Part shown: one piece after another, positions 35,240 through 46,972 of the stretch
Layout: each line of letters opens with the position of its first letter
Numbering within the stretch: the stretch's first letter is position 1
Origin: Syngnathus acus
Lineage: Eukaryota; Chordata; Actinopteri; Syngnathiformes; Syngnathidae
Direction of reading: 5' to 3'
Assembly: GCF_901709675.1 (NCBI RefSeq)
Contig: NC_051099.1
Span: 868,001 to 932,000, forward strand
DNA: 64,000 nt
Notes under the pieces: model-generated
Database searches by the model: none
What the model saw: the letters and a program-made list of their open reading frames with translations, nothing else
Told to the model about the DNA's origin: nothing
Program-made: the position numbers and the translations under genes

Positions 35240-38200
35240 ACGGAGGCTGCTGCGGCCCGCCGGGGATGTGTCAGTGTGTGTGCGAGTGTTTGAAAGAGTG
35301 CGTCAAATTTGAAAATGATAGAGCGAGCCAGCAGAGAAGTGGCAAGGGGTCTCTTCCCGGCACGCACGCACGCACACTTGACCCTTACAAAGACACACAT
35401 GCAGCAAGGCGAGCGCCCCCTCTCTCAAGCCACCCCCTCCCCCCATCCAATCACCCCGCAAAAGCTCAGCTCTCCTCGCTGAGAAACTTCACCCACTGGA
35501 CCTGGATTTGACTGAATCTAGTTAAATATTTTTTTCTACTACTCTAGCCATAATTCTAATATTATTTTTTAATTTATTGCTCTGATGGTTGTTTTTAATT
35601 CACTCTTATTTTTACTAGTGCAGAAATACACTGACTGACAAGCTCGTCCACTTTCTAATATTGATATGGGTTCATCTTTCCGTATTCCATTTTTCATGCA
35701 CTTCTGGCTCGGTGCCAAGCAAGCAGTGGAGTTGTGTTGTTTTGATGAGTCCACATTGCTGCGCTGGATTAAGGTCAATGATGAGAGCAGAGCTGAGCAG
35801 ATGAGAGCAGAGCAGGGTTTGCCAGTCAGAAGCTGACTGACACGGTCGGTGGGCTTAACTAGCCGACGGGTATTTTTGGCTTCATGACACATTTTCAGGT
35901 GGCAGATGAGCAGAAAAGTGCTTTGGCAACATTGAGGCTGCAGACAGCGCATTCAATGAATGGAGGTTTTTACTGAAAAGATTTTCACATCGTTATGCCC
36001 AATAATATTCATATCCTGGCCAAAGTTGGACTCAATTTCCTTTTTTTTAATTTTTTTTTTTTATGAACGGGTCTTAAGGTGGAAATGGTACTCGAGAGGG
36101 GATAAACGACTGTACAAAGTTGTTTTAAGGGATATTTAATTGCAACATTTTCTATTAAGCTTCTATTTCATATAATTACATTGCAATGGATTGGTACGTT
36201 TAACTCTTAAATACAAGCCAAAAAGAAAGGAGACAAAATGAATCCATTATTTCATGTTTTTTTTATAGATTTTTCTCAGTGTTCAATTGAAAACATGCAA
36301 ACAGCAATGCACTTATTTAACGCATCCAAAATTTGGCCAGGGTAGGAATAATCAAGGGCTTAAGGAATGGCAGGTTTTCATGTTAAGGTGCTTGTCTGAA
36401 GCATTCGAATGATCCTGCTGTGTCATCCCTTCACCTTTTCTTCAAATGCATAGCACTTATTCTGACACCTAGTACTTGACAGAATCTGTAGCCCTCATTC
36501 ACTTCAGTATGATTTCATGGGGCAGCTGAGGATGCGTCCATTAGTAGTGACCATGAGGGTAGTAAGCTGTTGTGCTATCACAACAACTCTGCACCATCAC
36601 CAAAGTGGATGAGCCAAGTAGCAAAAGCCATCACATGAAAACACACTCCACCTTCTTCTTCTTCTTCTTGTGGCTGGCACACTATATAAACTTGTCTGTC
36701 CATTCTTGATGACTGCGGGCTGTTGCGTACAAAAGGGGAGTATCGGAGAAGGGCCATTTTGTTTTCCCGTCTTCTCGTTAGTCCAGTTGCCTTTAAAGTG
36801 AACTACCCCAGCGCCTTCACACACAGTATATAGTATTTAATGTACAAAAGACAGAAAGAGCCACGACTGCTTTCGTTTCTCTCTCCCTTCCTGTTTTTAG
36901 TGAATACCGTACTGTGATATTGACGTAGGCTGCAGAGATCATGTTGTTTGGCTGCTGATTTACTGTTAATACTATTTCTCAAATGTGGCTTTTCTCATGG
37001 TGACCCCAAACTAACATCCATCCATCCATCTATCCATCCCTCATGTCCATCTCATTTTCATACCTACTATGAAACAGGGATGCCAACCTCAACACGTTCA
37101 GTCATCTGCTTTTCCCCTCAACCCCGAGACCGTGTTTGTGCTGGGAGTCATTATACAATCACGTAACAGACCAATGTATGACAGCTTTTCATCGCTGACT
37201 GGTGTGTGTGGGTGTGTGTGTGTGTGTGAGTGTGAGTGTGTGCTCTTTCAGTCGGCGAGGAGGGAGAGTCGACCTCCTCTTTAAGGCGAAAAGCAATGTG
37301 GACACTGTCCCTGTCCTCTGCCTGGGCGTTAACTCGTTGTGGTATATCTTTGCATTAGGTAATATAGACCTCAATGCACTTTGCTTTGACTTGAATCAGC
37401 TCCTTCCAGTGGAATACCCACAATTAGCCACTGGAGGGCGCCAATGTCTTAAATGTGAAACACTTCAATTTGTGGATATTTGCACAGGTACTTCATTTAT
37501 TTTTTAGAATAATATCATTAAAACAGGATTTATATCAGTCAGTTGATGACTGTATGTACAATTTATGAAAATAGTATATATCTTAGAGCTCAAGGTTTAT
37601 TTATAGCTAGAGCAAGAGAACGTCAATCTCATTTCCAGCTGTTTCTGTCAGTGACAATGGGGGGAAAAAAACAACCCACTTGCAATCCTGCATGACTTCA
37701 GTGTTTGGATTCAAAGGGAGAAATGATGCACAGCTAGGAGTGGTAGCTTTGCCAAAATGCAGACTGAACCTAAATCTATACAGTATCAAGAAACGTGTGC
37801 GCGACGTGGCTGCAAGCTTTCTTTCCCCTCTCGCACGTGGACAGACAGCTTTTGGGTCAAACACTGGCTTCATATTGTTAACTACAATCAGGGCAGCAAA
37901 AAACAAGAAGAAGAAGCTAGGTCTGTTTTTAGAAATGTACCCACATGACCTACTCAAAGAGAGTTCATTTGAAATCCCTATTTGGATTGGGAAGCGTAAA
38001 ACATCCTTGATGTTATTTATCCAAGCAAGCCCTGTGTTGCATTTAAGCCATAGAAAGACACCGACTGTGTTGTGTATCAGGTGAAGCATTGCAGTGGAAC
38101 CAACTCAAGATGACAAAAAAAAATAAAGGCTATCACGCAAACAACTCGACATTAGTGGAAGATGGAGAAACAATAAAGGTGCAATCTAGCCAACTTTTTT

Positions 38201-38701
38201 TTAAAACCTTTGTAGTAAAGGTACAGTATTTTGAATCAAGAACGGCTCAGTATTTAACATGCACTGTTAAAAAAAAAGATTTTGGAAGGGAAAAATGATG
38301 TATGCAAAAGAGCTTCGCAAATTTGGTTGCCTTTTCACTGCTTTGCTCTTTGAACTCCTCCCCAACAATAACAAAAAGCAACTGTAAACTGAGCTTGAGT
38401 GGTTGTGATATCTACAGGAGAACATGGAGCTGAAGGTTAATAAAATTCACTGATGTTGGCATTCCTTCTTTCACTTTGTCTTAGTTTGATGTCCAAAATG
38501 TCAGCAGTCTGAAGAGTTAGGTCCAGAAGAACTTTTTTTTTTTTTTTTCTTAATGTTTTTTTTCATTGGCAGATTGGATCCATCTGCTACCCAACTGCAG
38601 CTAATAATAAAATAACCCGCTGAAATGGTTTAAAAAAAAATCAAAATTATTTGTGACATAAAGAACACATTTTTGATGTATTTGTTAATGGGGCAATTTT
38701 T
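35240..38701. other. mark4 3' flank and gap before ckm
   Basis: No coding exon supported. The first part is likely mark4 3' UTR. Open frames on both strands at 37607-38089 have no recognisable domain and no splice partners. A CTCF-like word is at 37428-37442. Confidence 0.5.
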
Positions 38702-38707
38702 TTTATT
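38702..38707 (-). terminator. ckm: Polyadenylation signal of ckm
   Basis: AATAAA on the minus strand, 225 bases beyond the ckm stop codon. Confidence 0.65.
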
Positions 38708-38931
38708 GAGCAGTGAACAGTTTCAATAATTCTCATTTGTTTATACCAAAAAGTAGGTATTGCCACGTTTGCCAGGGGGAGCCTAGCTCAGCATGGATTG
38801 ATCCTAGGATGTTACCAACCAACACAAGAGAACGTGAAAAAAGATGGAAGGAGGTAAAGGTGAGCAGAGTCAAGAGTCTCTCCATGAGCTGCTGTGAAAT
38901 GGTCATGAGAAAAAAACAGGGTTGTTCCTCT

Positions 38932-40656
38932 TTACTTCTGGGCAGGGATCATGCTGTCGATGGCCTCTCCCTTCTCCAGCTTTTTCTCCATCTCCACCAT
39001 CAGCTTGACACCATCAACCACCATCTGGACCTGATCCACCTCGGAAGATCCCAGACGATCGGCGTTGGAGATGTCGAAAACACCACCGACGGACGCGGTG
39101 TCGACACCGCCTTTAGAGGAGAGGATCAGGGCAGATGTTTTGAAGAGCAAATTGGGGACTCGGCGGCTCTGAGAAGATCCGCATTCATACCTGTGCCACG
39201 CTTCTGCAGACGCAGCCTGGTGAGGATCTCGTCAAACTTGGCGTGTGTGCTCAGCTTCGGCAGCTTGACGTGGACGCCGCCACGCAGACCGGTTCCCAGG
39301 TTAGAGGGGCAGGTCAGGATGTAGCCCAAATGCTTGTTCCACATGAAACCATGGTTGTGCTTCTTGAAGATCTCCTCAATCTGGTAACCCCCCCAAAAAA
39401 AAGACATGAAAATGTTGCTTTTGATTCTTCTAGGCAGTCTTTTCCATTGTACCTTCTGAAGGCCAACACAGAAACGCTTGAAGACTTCCCTCATGTTGCC
39501 GCCCTTCTGCATAGAGATGACACGAAGGTGATCCTCCTCATTCACCCACACCAAGAAAGTCTTGTTGTCATTGTGCCTTGAGACAGAAGTAAAGAGAAAA
39601 AAAAGCCACATTATATATATAATCTCAATTCGATGACATACAAAAGAGACTAGATTATTAGGATATTACTCTAAGTATTTTTAAATTGTGCCCCGTTTCC
39701 TCGAAAAGGGGCATATCTGATATGGTTTGATGGTTGCCGCTCACCAGATGCCTCTGGCGTCGGGCCAGTCACGGGCCATACCAGCGCAAGTCAGAAGGGG
39801 GGAGACGGGCTTGTCAAACAGGAAGTGATCAGCAATCAGCTGCTCCTGTTCAGCATCAGTCATGGTCTTCAGGGGGTAGTATTTGCCCTTGAACTCACCA
39901 TCCAGGCTGGTCAGAGCTGGTGAGGTGTATATTTTTGGAGGAACATAGGGATTTTTTTAGAACCTAGGGATCACCATTTCTAAGCTAGGTTGCTTTTCAT
40001 GAGATCAGCCTTTTTGTTTCCTGTCCAAATGTTTGAATGCATTGGGTCGTACCCTCAACGGACAGCTTCTCGATAATTCTGCGCTCGCCACGGCTGTTGT
40101 GGGGCGGCAGGGTGAAGCCCTTGATGCTGCGGCCGGTACGGACGCGGCTGGACAGAACGTAGTTGGGGTCCAAGTCATCACCACCCTATTGACAACAACA
40201 AAGTTAGTGTCAAGTTTTAGTTGAGGTTGTTTTCACCAAACGACCTTCAGGTTCTCGAAGTTCAGGTCAGTCTTGTGGAGGTCGTTGGGGCCGTATCCAC
40301 TATGACGGTCGGAGATGATGGGGTCCAGCAGATCTTTGAAAACCTCATAGGACTCCTCATCGCCAGCCACACAGCCAACAGTCATGATGAAGGGGTGACC
40401 TAAGGAACACATTGGTTGATTTGAAGATCAAATCTTTTCCATTTACTGATGCGTTTGTCATACCGGGGTTGTCAACACCGGTCTGGATGACATCATCCAG
40501 GGTGTAGCCACTAGGTGTCTGCTTGTCCCTCAGCTTGCCATACATATCCTTGGTCAGAACCTTGGCCATGTGGTTGTTGTGCTTGGACAAGTCAGGATAC
40601 TCTTCCTCAACTTTGTAGTTGAGCTTGAAGTTGTTGTGGGTGTTTCCGAAAGGCAT
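38932..40656 (-). CDS. ckm: Creatine kinase, muscle type
   Basis: Seven coding exons on the minus strand (40464-40656, 40245-40399, 40053-40185, 39745-39916, 39453-39576, 39191-39380, 38932-39110) join to exactly 381 residues, the normal length of cytosolic muscle creatine kinase. The enzyme moves phosphate between ATP and creatine and buffers ATP in muscle. Visible landmarks: start [14 protein letters not shown], flexible-loop region [16 protein letters not shown], nucleotide-site residues in [12 protein letters not shown], the active-site cysteine in [15 protein letters not shown], and the C-terminus SMIPAQK. Exons 5 and 7 use AAG acceptors. An acceptor 16 bases before the ATG (exon start 40672) shows that a 5' UTR exon lies upstream. 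Fish often carry two copies (ckma, ckmb); I cannot tell which this is. Confidence 0.97.
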
Positions 40657-40866
40657 GGTTGCTTTTCTCACACTGCCAACAGAAGCGAACCCAAGATACA
40701 TATGTCAGAAAGCTGATATGATTATCATCTGAAAAATGACATGATATGGAATCGCTCAAAAGAGACAGCTGCACTTGTTTTATGTGCCTCGCAGGAATCT
40801 TGGTTCCACACTTTCCAATGTATCATATGTCCACTTAAAATAGAGTCTGTTGGGAAGGACGGGGAG

Positions 40867-40876
40867 CTATTTTTAG
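40867..40876. promoter_or_regulatory. ckm: MEF2-like site in ckm intron 1
   Basis: CTATTTTTAG matches the MEF2 consensus CTA(A/T)4TAG. Intron 1 of mammalian CKM is known to hold a muscle enhancer with MEF2 and E-box sites, so the position is suggestive. Confidence 0.45.
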
Positions 40877-41058
40877 CTTGGTCACGTCCGCCGCGAAGTG
40901 AGTTGCCCTTTAGAAAATTCACAACCTTGTTCTCATTCGACTGCTTAGCACAAAATCTTTACATGAGAAAACGTTTGTATCTTGCTTGGGATCAAATGAT
41001 GTCCAAGTTAAGATTGTGATATACAGTATGACTGAAAATCTGCAGCCGTGCCTTTCTC

Positions 41059-41125
41059 AACTCATTCGCTGCCAACCCAGTTGATATCTTTGACGTCTGT
41101 CACCGTCAATGGCACTGAACGAGTT
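41059..41125. mobile_element. Short inverted-repeat element (MITE-like), copy 2
   Basis: Begins AACTCATTCGCTGCCAACCC and ends GGCACTGAACGAGTT; the nine terminal bases on each side are near-perfect inverted repeats. Inside is TTTGACGTCTGTCACCGTCA, close to copies 1 and 3. Confidence 0.7.
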
Positions 41126-41602
41126 CCGTTTTGGTCTATACAGACATATTTGACTTGCGATCCAAACTCATGCATGCAGTGACATTTGATATTCAATCAA
41201 CTACAACCAATTCATTCAATTGGACAATTACAAACGACTTTTTGGAACGGCTTGATCTTTCCATGAGAATCGAGAAATGTATGCCAAACGGTCTTGAGCC
41301 GCCAAAAGAATACACAGAATACAGTAAAAAAAAGTCCCGGAACCCTAAAACCATTTCATATGTGTCCTTAAGTCAAAAATCATCGAATCCATGCAGCATC
41401 ATAGCAAATATCTTATTGGCATCTGACATCCTTCTCAGAATCCTCAAAGACGGCATCTTCATCCTCCTTGCTGAATCTACCCAATAAAATGTCATATTTA
41501 CCTGCACACTAGACAAGAATAAAGGTAACAGTCCTTGGGATCAGATCCTGTTCACTGCGGCCAAATTAGGGGTCACCCGGATTTGCGGGTCTTTGCTCTC
41601 TG

Positions 41603-41610
41603 TTTATATA
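41603..41610 (-). promoter_or_regulatory. ckm: TATA box of ckm
   Basis: TATATAAA on the minus strand lies about 100 bases before the end of the predicted non-coding first exon (41502), which puts transcription start near 41575-41580. Confidence 0.6.
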
Positions 41611-44600
41611 CTGGGGCTGACACTCAAGCGTTGCGCTTGCCATTTTAGTGCCTGCTCCGCTGTGATTGGCCTAGGCCTGTGCACGAATACAAACTTTAGG
41701 ACAGGGGCACACCACAGGCAGCCAAGAAGGACGCCCACAGCTGTAGCCACAGACACACACACCCCTCGCAACCGCCCATACATAGCACCAATGGATGGCA
41801 GTGAAGGATTGATATGAAAAAAGCTGAGCAAGGTTCTTGCAAAGCGGAGAAGGGGTCTGGGTGTCAGGTGTGAAAGTTGGGAAGGCTCGGTGGACTTTTT
41901 CCATTCATCCACATTAGCTTATGTAAATACGGCTGGAGGAAATATTTAGTCATCAGATCAGTGGGATCTTTGTCTGCATGATGCCATTTAAAACATTGTT
42001 AATGATGTTCTGTTTTTCTTTTTTTTTTTAGCTTTTAGCCATGTTAAAATGCTAATTTAGCACCCAAAAAATTCACCATACTTTGTCATGGCACTGTATA
42101 TATAAGGTTGGTGACTCTATAGGTGCCAAATCAAAATGAGACATTTTCAGCCATCCGTACAATTCCGGTCATCACGTCAAAATGAATACAAGCCATTAAA
42201 AACAGACTCCAACTAGACACGTATTCTCTATTATAAAATAGCGACAATCATATAAGATTCCTTTTTCTTCTTCAGTTACAGGGTGAAAATGATAGTGGTG
42301 GGTGCTGCCAATGACACCATATACCAGCGGCTGACATTTGAGTCACTGCCACTCTGTGATGTATGTACTGTGCATTCCGCAAATAGCACCTACACAGTTC
42401 CTGACAACATACAATGTACCATCAAGACACAGAAATACCACCTCGTATTTCCGTGGGTCAATTGTATTGAAAAGTTGAGTACTTCATAGAAAGTGATCAT
42501 GTGATTTGCACTATTGCAGATTAGGCCTATTTATACGCATATACAGCTTGTCGCTTGGAAAGGAATGCACGCCAACTGCACTGACCTAGGTCAGAATAGC
42601 TCAGTGTCAAGCTGCAGCTGGGTCAATTGCATACCAAGAGCAAATTTTTATATATGTTCAGGACTAAACTCTCTCAAGTGATATTTGACTGCACGGGAAA
42701 GTAACACTAGAGGCTTGGCAAGCACAAACAATGACGTGCAAAGCCTGTATAAATAATAGTACTTGAATAGAACACCATATCTAACGCTTCATTCCGCTGC
42801 CCCCGCTCGCATAAAATCAAACACCTGTTTGTTGGCTACTACTGTGAGAGAACACAAATGCAAAATAAACATAAATATCAATCATGATGGATGGCAAGTT
42901 ACAGCTCCAATTTTACTCAACTTACTACAAAAAGTGAGCACAAAGTCCAATTTGAAATGGAAACACTTTGGGTTTTTTTTTTCTTCCAGTTGGAGCATGG
43001 CGCTATAGTGGCAAAATCTTTCCACTTGGTGATTGGTGTCTTTGTAACTAAAACCAGCAGGAGTCACATGTCCGTCCATCTTGTGGACAAGGAATGCTAT
43101 AATTATATCAGGCTAGCTTGCTTGGCTTCGCCTACACCCACCCTGACAAGCATGAACTCATCCCCCGACCCTGATTTAGTTTCATCCCATCAGTCCACTA
43201 GCCATCTTAACCGTCTCTTGACCTGACAAAATGTATTATTTGACATGGTCAGCTGCACACTGAATATTGAATGAGGTGAATCTTCAAATGCAAATGAATA
43301 CTTGACAAATCCCAATTCAGAGTGGCAGGCTGGTGGTATCTTCTTTGGCACCAGAAAGCGAGTGAATATTTTCAAGCGTGAGGGCATGAGAAAGCGAGCC
43401 AGGAGAGACTGGAATATCAAAAGGGCCTTTGGCACAGGATGCTCAAAAGCTATTAGCACCAAGGGATGTTTGGAGAGCCGTGCTGCTCTGTGAATGAAAG
43501 ATGCACTTATGCACCCCCAAACATATCTTCTGGGTTAGTTTTTTCCATTCTGCCTGCCAGTGGCCCAATAGTCTTTATTTTTTTCCCCGTCGTGATTAAG
43601 TATTGTATACTTCAAGGTCATATTACAATTAATAGAATATAAATGTATTTTGCGGAGAAAGTGAAAGGACTTAAGAGCAGTGCACTTTCTCGTGCACATG
43701 CGTAATAGAAATGGTCAGAACAACTCACGTGACGCCATAAAGTCTTGAAAGTTGTATTATGTTGTTACAATTCAACTGCCTCATTGTGAATGCAATACAA
43801 TTTAATACTGAAGCTTAATAAATATGTATTTATTTATTTGGTTATTTATTTTGGATTTATTCATATTTTTATGATAAATATTTTTCTTTATTTGAGAAAT
43901 ATTTGTTTAGGTGGTAAGGTAAGTAGTCATGAAGCGCTTAGATTGGGGTTATAGGATTGATCTTATTAGTATCGAGTTCCTTTGAAGCCATGAATGTACG
44001 TATGTCTCCTGTTAAAGTGTGCTTGTTCAACTGCTTTAAGTGGATTGCCTCACAAATCATCAGGCAGCTGACAGGCAGTGTTGTTATGAAACACCCATTA
44101 AGCAAAGAGACGAGAACTTGGGAACACAGCTACTTTATGAGCAGACACAACATTTCTCCTAACAAGCTGTTTGACCTTTAATGTCTCCTCCGCGGATTCA
44201 TCAAGTCATCCAGTCGACGTTCCTATGAGAATTCCCTCACGCGATAACAAATCCTCAGAGGAAAAACGACCTGAAAGGTCACGCCACATCCGAGGACTTG
44301 TTTTGTTGTCGTTGCATCACAAGCTGATGATGATGATGGCAACCAAGATTTCAGTCTCTTCTGAATCCTGCAACACAACTAAACAAATTGGTGGGAGTTG
44401 TTACTTTCGGTGGGTGCGTGTGTCATTGTGACGTGGCTGTTACTGTTGTGAGCCGGGGCAGGGCGCTGTCCAAGGTACTGGGACGAGCGGGCACGTGAGA
44501 CCAGACTGCCTGGACAATGCAAAAAGTCATAGTAGAGCAAGAATGCTTTCAACTTGGTAGACAGTATTCTTCAAACGTCATTCTTGCCACGCAAAATACA

Positions 44601-44912
44601 CGGGCCGAAAATCAATATGTCCGCCCCCAAAACGTAGCGAAATCTTTCTGCTTCATCGCTGGAATATTTCCCTAAGAAACACAACAAATAATTTAACAGT
44701 ATAAACATGTTAATGTTGGACCAAAAATAAGTCCAGAATAAATAATAAACATTTCATGTAAACTCTACAGGGAAATATGATTGTTTTAAAACTTTAAATT
44801 TATATTTGTGAACGGTTCAGAAATAGTTGCAAAATATTACAGTGGCATTCTGTGCTATTGTGTGTGCGTGTGTGTGTTTGTGCGCATGTGCGCTGGATCA
44901 TCCAATTTGGGG
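41611..44912. other. Gap between ckm and the odorant receptor
   Basis: Divergent promoters of ckm and the receptor bound this stretch. I see no exon chain, pseudogene or large repeat in it. Confidence 0.5.
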
Positions 44913-44919
44913 TATAAAA
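44913..44919 (+). promoter_or_regulatory. TATA box of the odorant receptor gene
   Basis: TATAAAA, with donor CACAG|GTGAG at 44969 and acceptor TCGTTAG ending at 45123, suggests a short non-coding exon and a 5' UTR intron before the ATG at 45135. Confidence 0.5.
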
Positions 44920-44990
44920 GATAGCTGAAGGGCTGGCATGGGGACTCAGGTGTATGCACCTGACACAGGTGAGTCTTGACTCGTTGACTG

Positions 44991-45034
44991 CACAGCCACA
45001 GCCACAGCCACAGCCACAGCCACAGCCACAGCCA
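44991..45034. repeat. (CCACAG)n hexanucleotide repeat
   Basis: About seven copies of a CCACAG unit in the predicted 5' UTR intron of the odorant receptor. Confidence 0.9.
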
Positions 45035-45134
45035 CGCATGCCCACACTGCTCTCACTCAGGATCTTCATGAGCACTTACATTTTATTCAATGACAATGAT
45101 ATCATATTGAAATTTGTCGTTAGCGTGCGGGGAC

Positions 45135-46166
45135 ATGAGCGAAGGCGCGTTGGGGAACGCCAGCGCCGTCATCCAGTACCGAGACTCGCTGAGCAAAGCG
45201 CTGGCCAAGAACCTGCTGGTGCTTGCCATGGGACTGTCCATCAACTACATCAACGTGGGCCTCATCTACACCTTCTGCAAGCACCAGGTAAGACACCATC
45301 TTGGACTTTTGGGGATGTTTAATATGCACCTGAATTTTTCGATCCATGTTCAGATCTTCTACTCGGACCCTCGCTATATCCTGTTCTTCCATCTGGCTGT
45401 GAATGACATGATCCAGACGACCATCAGCCTCATCCTCTTCATGATCAGTTACATCCTTTACAGGATCAGCGTGTCGGCGTGCGCCGCTTTACTCCTGCCG
45501 GCCGCCCTCACCAATGAGAACACGCCCCTCAACCTGGCGTGCATGGCGGCCGAGTGTTACATCGCCGTGTGTCTTCCGCTTCAGCACGCTCGCATCTGTA
45601 CGGTCAGGAGAACTCTGGCCCTCATCGCCTTGATCTGGACCTGCAGCCTCATCTCCACCCTGCCGGACCTCTTCGTAACGCTGGCCACCGAGCCGCCGGA
45701 GTACTTCTCATCTCGGGTCTTCTGCACACGACTAAACGTATTCCCCAATCCGCTGCTGGCTGAGAAGCAGAAATATGCGTACCTTATATACCTGTTGCTT
45801 GTATGGCCGGTCATTTTCTTCACATACTTCAAGATTTTCTTTGTGGCCCAATCGGCCAGCAAGGATGCCAAGAAGGCTCAGAGGACTGTCATGCTGCACG
45901 GTTTTCAGCTTCTGCTGTGCATGACCACGTATGCGGTTCCAGCGCTCCAGCAAGCTTTGTTCCGCTGGTTCCCCAAGAACTACTCAGACTCTTTGTTCGG
46001 CTGCTTCATCCTCATTCAGGTCCTGCCCCGCGCCATCAGCCCCATCATATACGGCGTGAGGGACAAGTGCTTCAGGAAACACCTCAAACACTACTTGCTC
46101 TGCAACTGCGGCCCTGACTCAGCAGAAATAAAAAGCAAGAACAACGGCACAGCACCAACAACTTAA
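45135..46166 (+). CDS. Odorant receptor, 131-2-like family
   Basis: Two coding exons (45135-45287, 45354-46166) give 321 residues, normal for a fish odorant receptor. Exon 1 carries an N-glycosylation site (NAS) and the first membrane segment ending in YTFCKHQ. Exon 2 carries segments 2-7. The variant of the DRY region reads MAAECYIAVCLPLQHARICT, as in teleost OR131-2-type receptors, and segment 7 reads PRAISPIIYGVRD. These are G-protein-coupled receptors of olfactory neurons. The 66-base intron is a multiple of three and contains no stop, so it can be misread as coding (22 extra residues in the first intracellular loop); family alignment and GTAAGA...TTCAG boundaries support splicing. No premature stop or frameshift is seen, so it appears functional. 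Confidence 0.88.
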   Translation: MSEGALGNASAVIQYRDSLSKALAKNLLVLAMGLSINYINVGLIYTFCKHQVRHHLGLLGMFNMHLNFSIHVQIFYSDPRYILFFHLAVNDMIQTTISLILFMISYILYRISVSACAALLLPAALTNENTPLNLACMAAECYIAVCLPLQHARICTVRRTLALIALIWTCSLISTLPDLFVTLATEPPEYFSSRVFCTRLNVFPNPLLAEKQKYAYLIYLLLVWPVIFFTYFKIFFVAQSASKDAKKAQRTVMLHGFQLLLCMTTYAVPALQQALFRWFPKNYSDSLFGCFILIQVLPRAISPIIYGVRDKCFRKHLKHYLLCNCGPDSAEIKSKNNGTAPTT

Positions 46167-46297
46167 CTAACTACAACTGTGTGTGTGTGTGTGTTCTCGC
46201 ATTTATGAAATTGATGCTCCGCTGCAGAGAACACAACATTTCATTTCTGCATCAAGTAAAAAGTCGAAACAAAGTCACCTGGTTGGAATTCTCGTTC

Positions 46298-46303
46298 AAT
46301 AAA
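46298..46303 (+). terminator. Polyadenylation signal of the odorant receptor
   Basis: AATAAA 132 bases after the stop codon. Confidence 0.6.
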
Positions 46304-46972
46304 ACAGGCGCTTTCTGCTTAAGTCTTCCTTCCATTTCTGAAATGAAAGCCTAACGTTTGATGCACACGCAGCCTCCCTCCCCAAAATTGTCATTTTATG
46401 ACATCGCAGATTATTGATGACCCTGTGCCATCGGCATCGAGTCAAGTCAAATGTATACAGGCCCTAATCACAGAAACTCAAAGGTCTTCACAGGCCAAAT
46501 ATTAACAACATGCCCTGAGGCCAAGGAAAAACTCCCAAATCTCTTTAGCTTCGAGATCATTTGGAGGTCACCATCTTTTTCAGGTCCTACTTATAAAAAC
46601 GTCCGGGGGGAATTTCAAAAATCGTCCGGGATTTCCTTGGACTGCCTCAAACATAATACAATACATGTAAAGTACATTGTCAATGGAATGTCCTCTCCGT
46701 TCCGAAAAAAAAAAACCATTTCCCCGGCAAAATGGCAGAATGGTTTATAAAGCTCAATTCAAATAGACACAAAAGCGCATCTTTGACAACTTGCAGAAAA
46801 GACACTAAGGGGGAAAAAAAAAAGCTTACTGTGCCTTTAAGAGTCTGGACAGCAGCTTGCATGGCCTTGTTTACGTTGCAACACACTGGGTGTGGTGTGC
46901 ACACACTCACACTGCAATAAATGTCCTAAAGAACTTCCTGCTTGAAACACAACACACATTGTTGCCTGAACC
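46304..46972. other. Gap before nccrp1
   Basis: No exon seen; presumably holds the nccrp1 promoter. No TATA box recognised. Confidence 0.5.

Larger units (their letters stand above)
40673..41501 (-). other. ckm: ckm 5' UTR intron 1
   Basis: Bounded by donor GTGCAG|GTAAAT (exon end 41502) and acceptor TTGGCAG (exon start 40672) on the minus strand. It contains a MEF2-like site at 40867-40876 and a full MITE-like copy at 41059-41125. Confidence 0.6.

Noticed and set aside
37607-38089. Overlapping open frames of 160 and 134 codons on opposite strands
   Set aside because: No domain, signal or splice partner recognised, and the sequence is low-complexity in places. Likely chance frames in mark4 3' flank.
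45114-45134. Earlier start for the odorant receptor, upstream of 45135
   Set aside because: No ATG in frame there; an acceptor at 45123 makes this 5' UTR, and the ATG at 45135 gives the usual receptor length.
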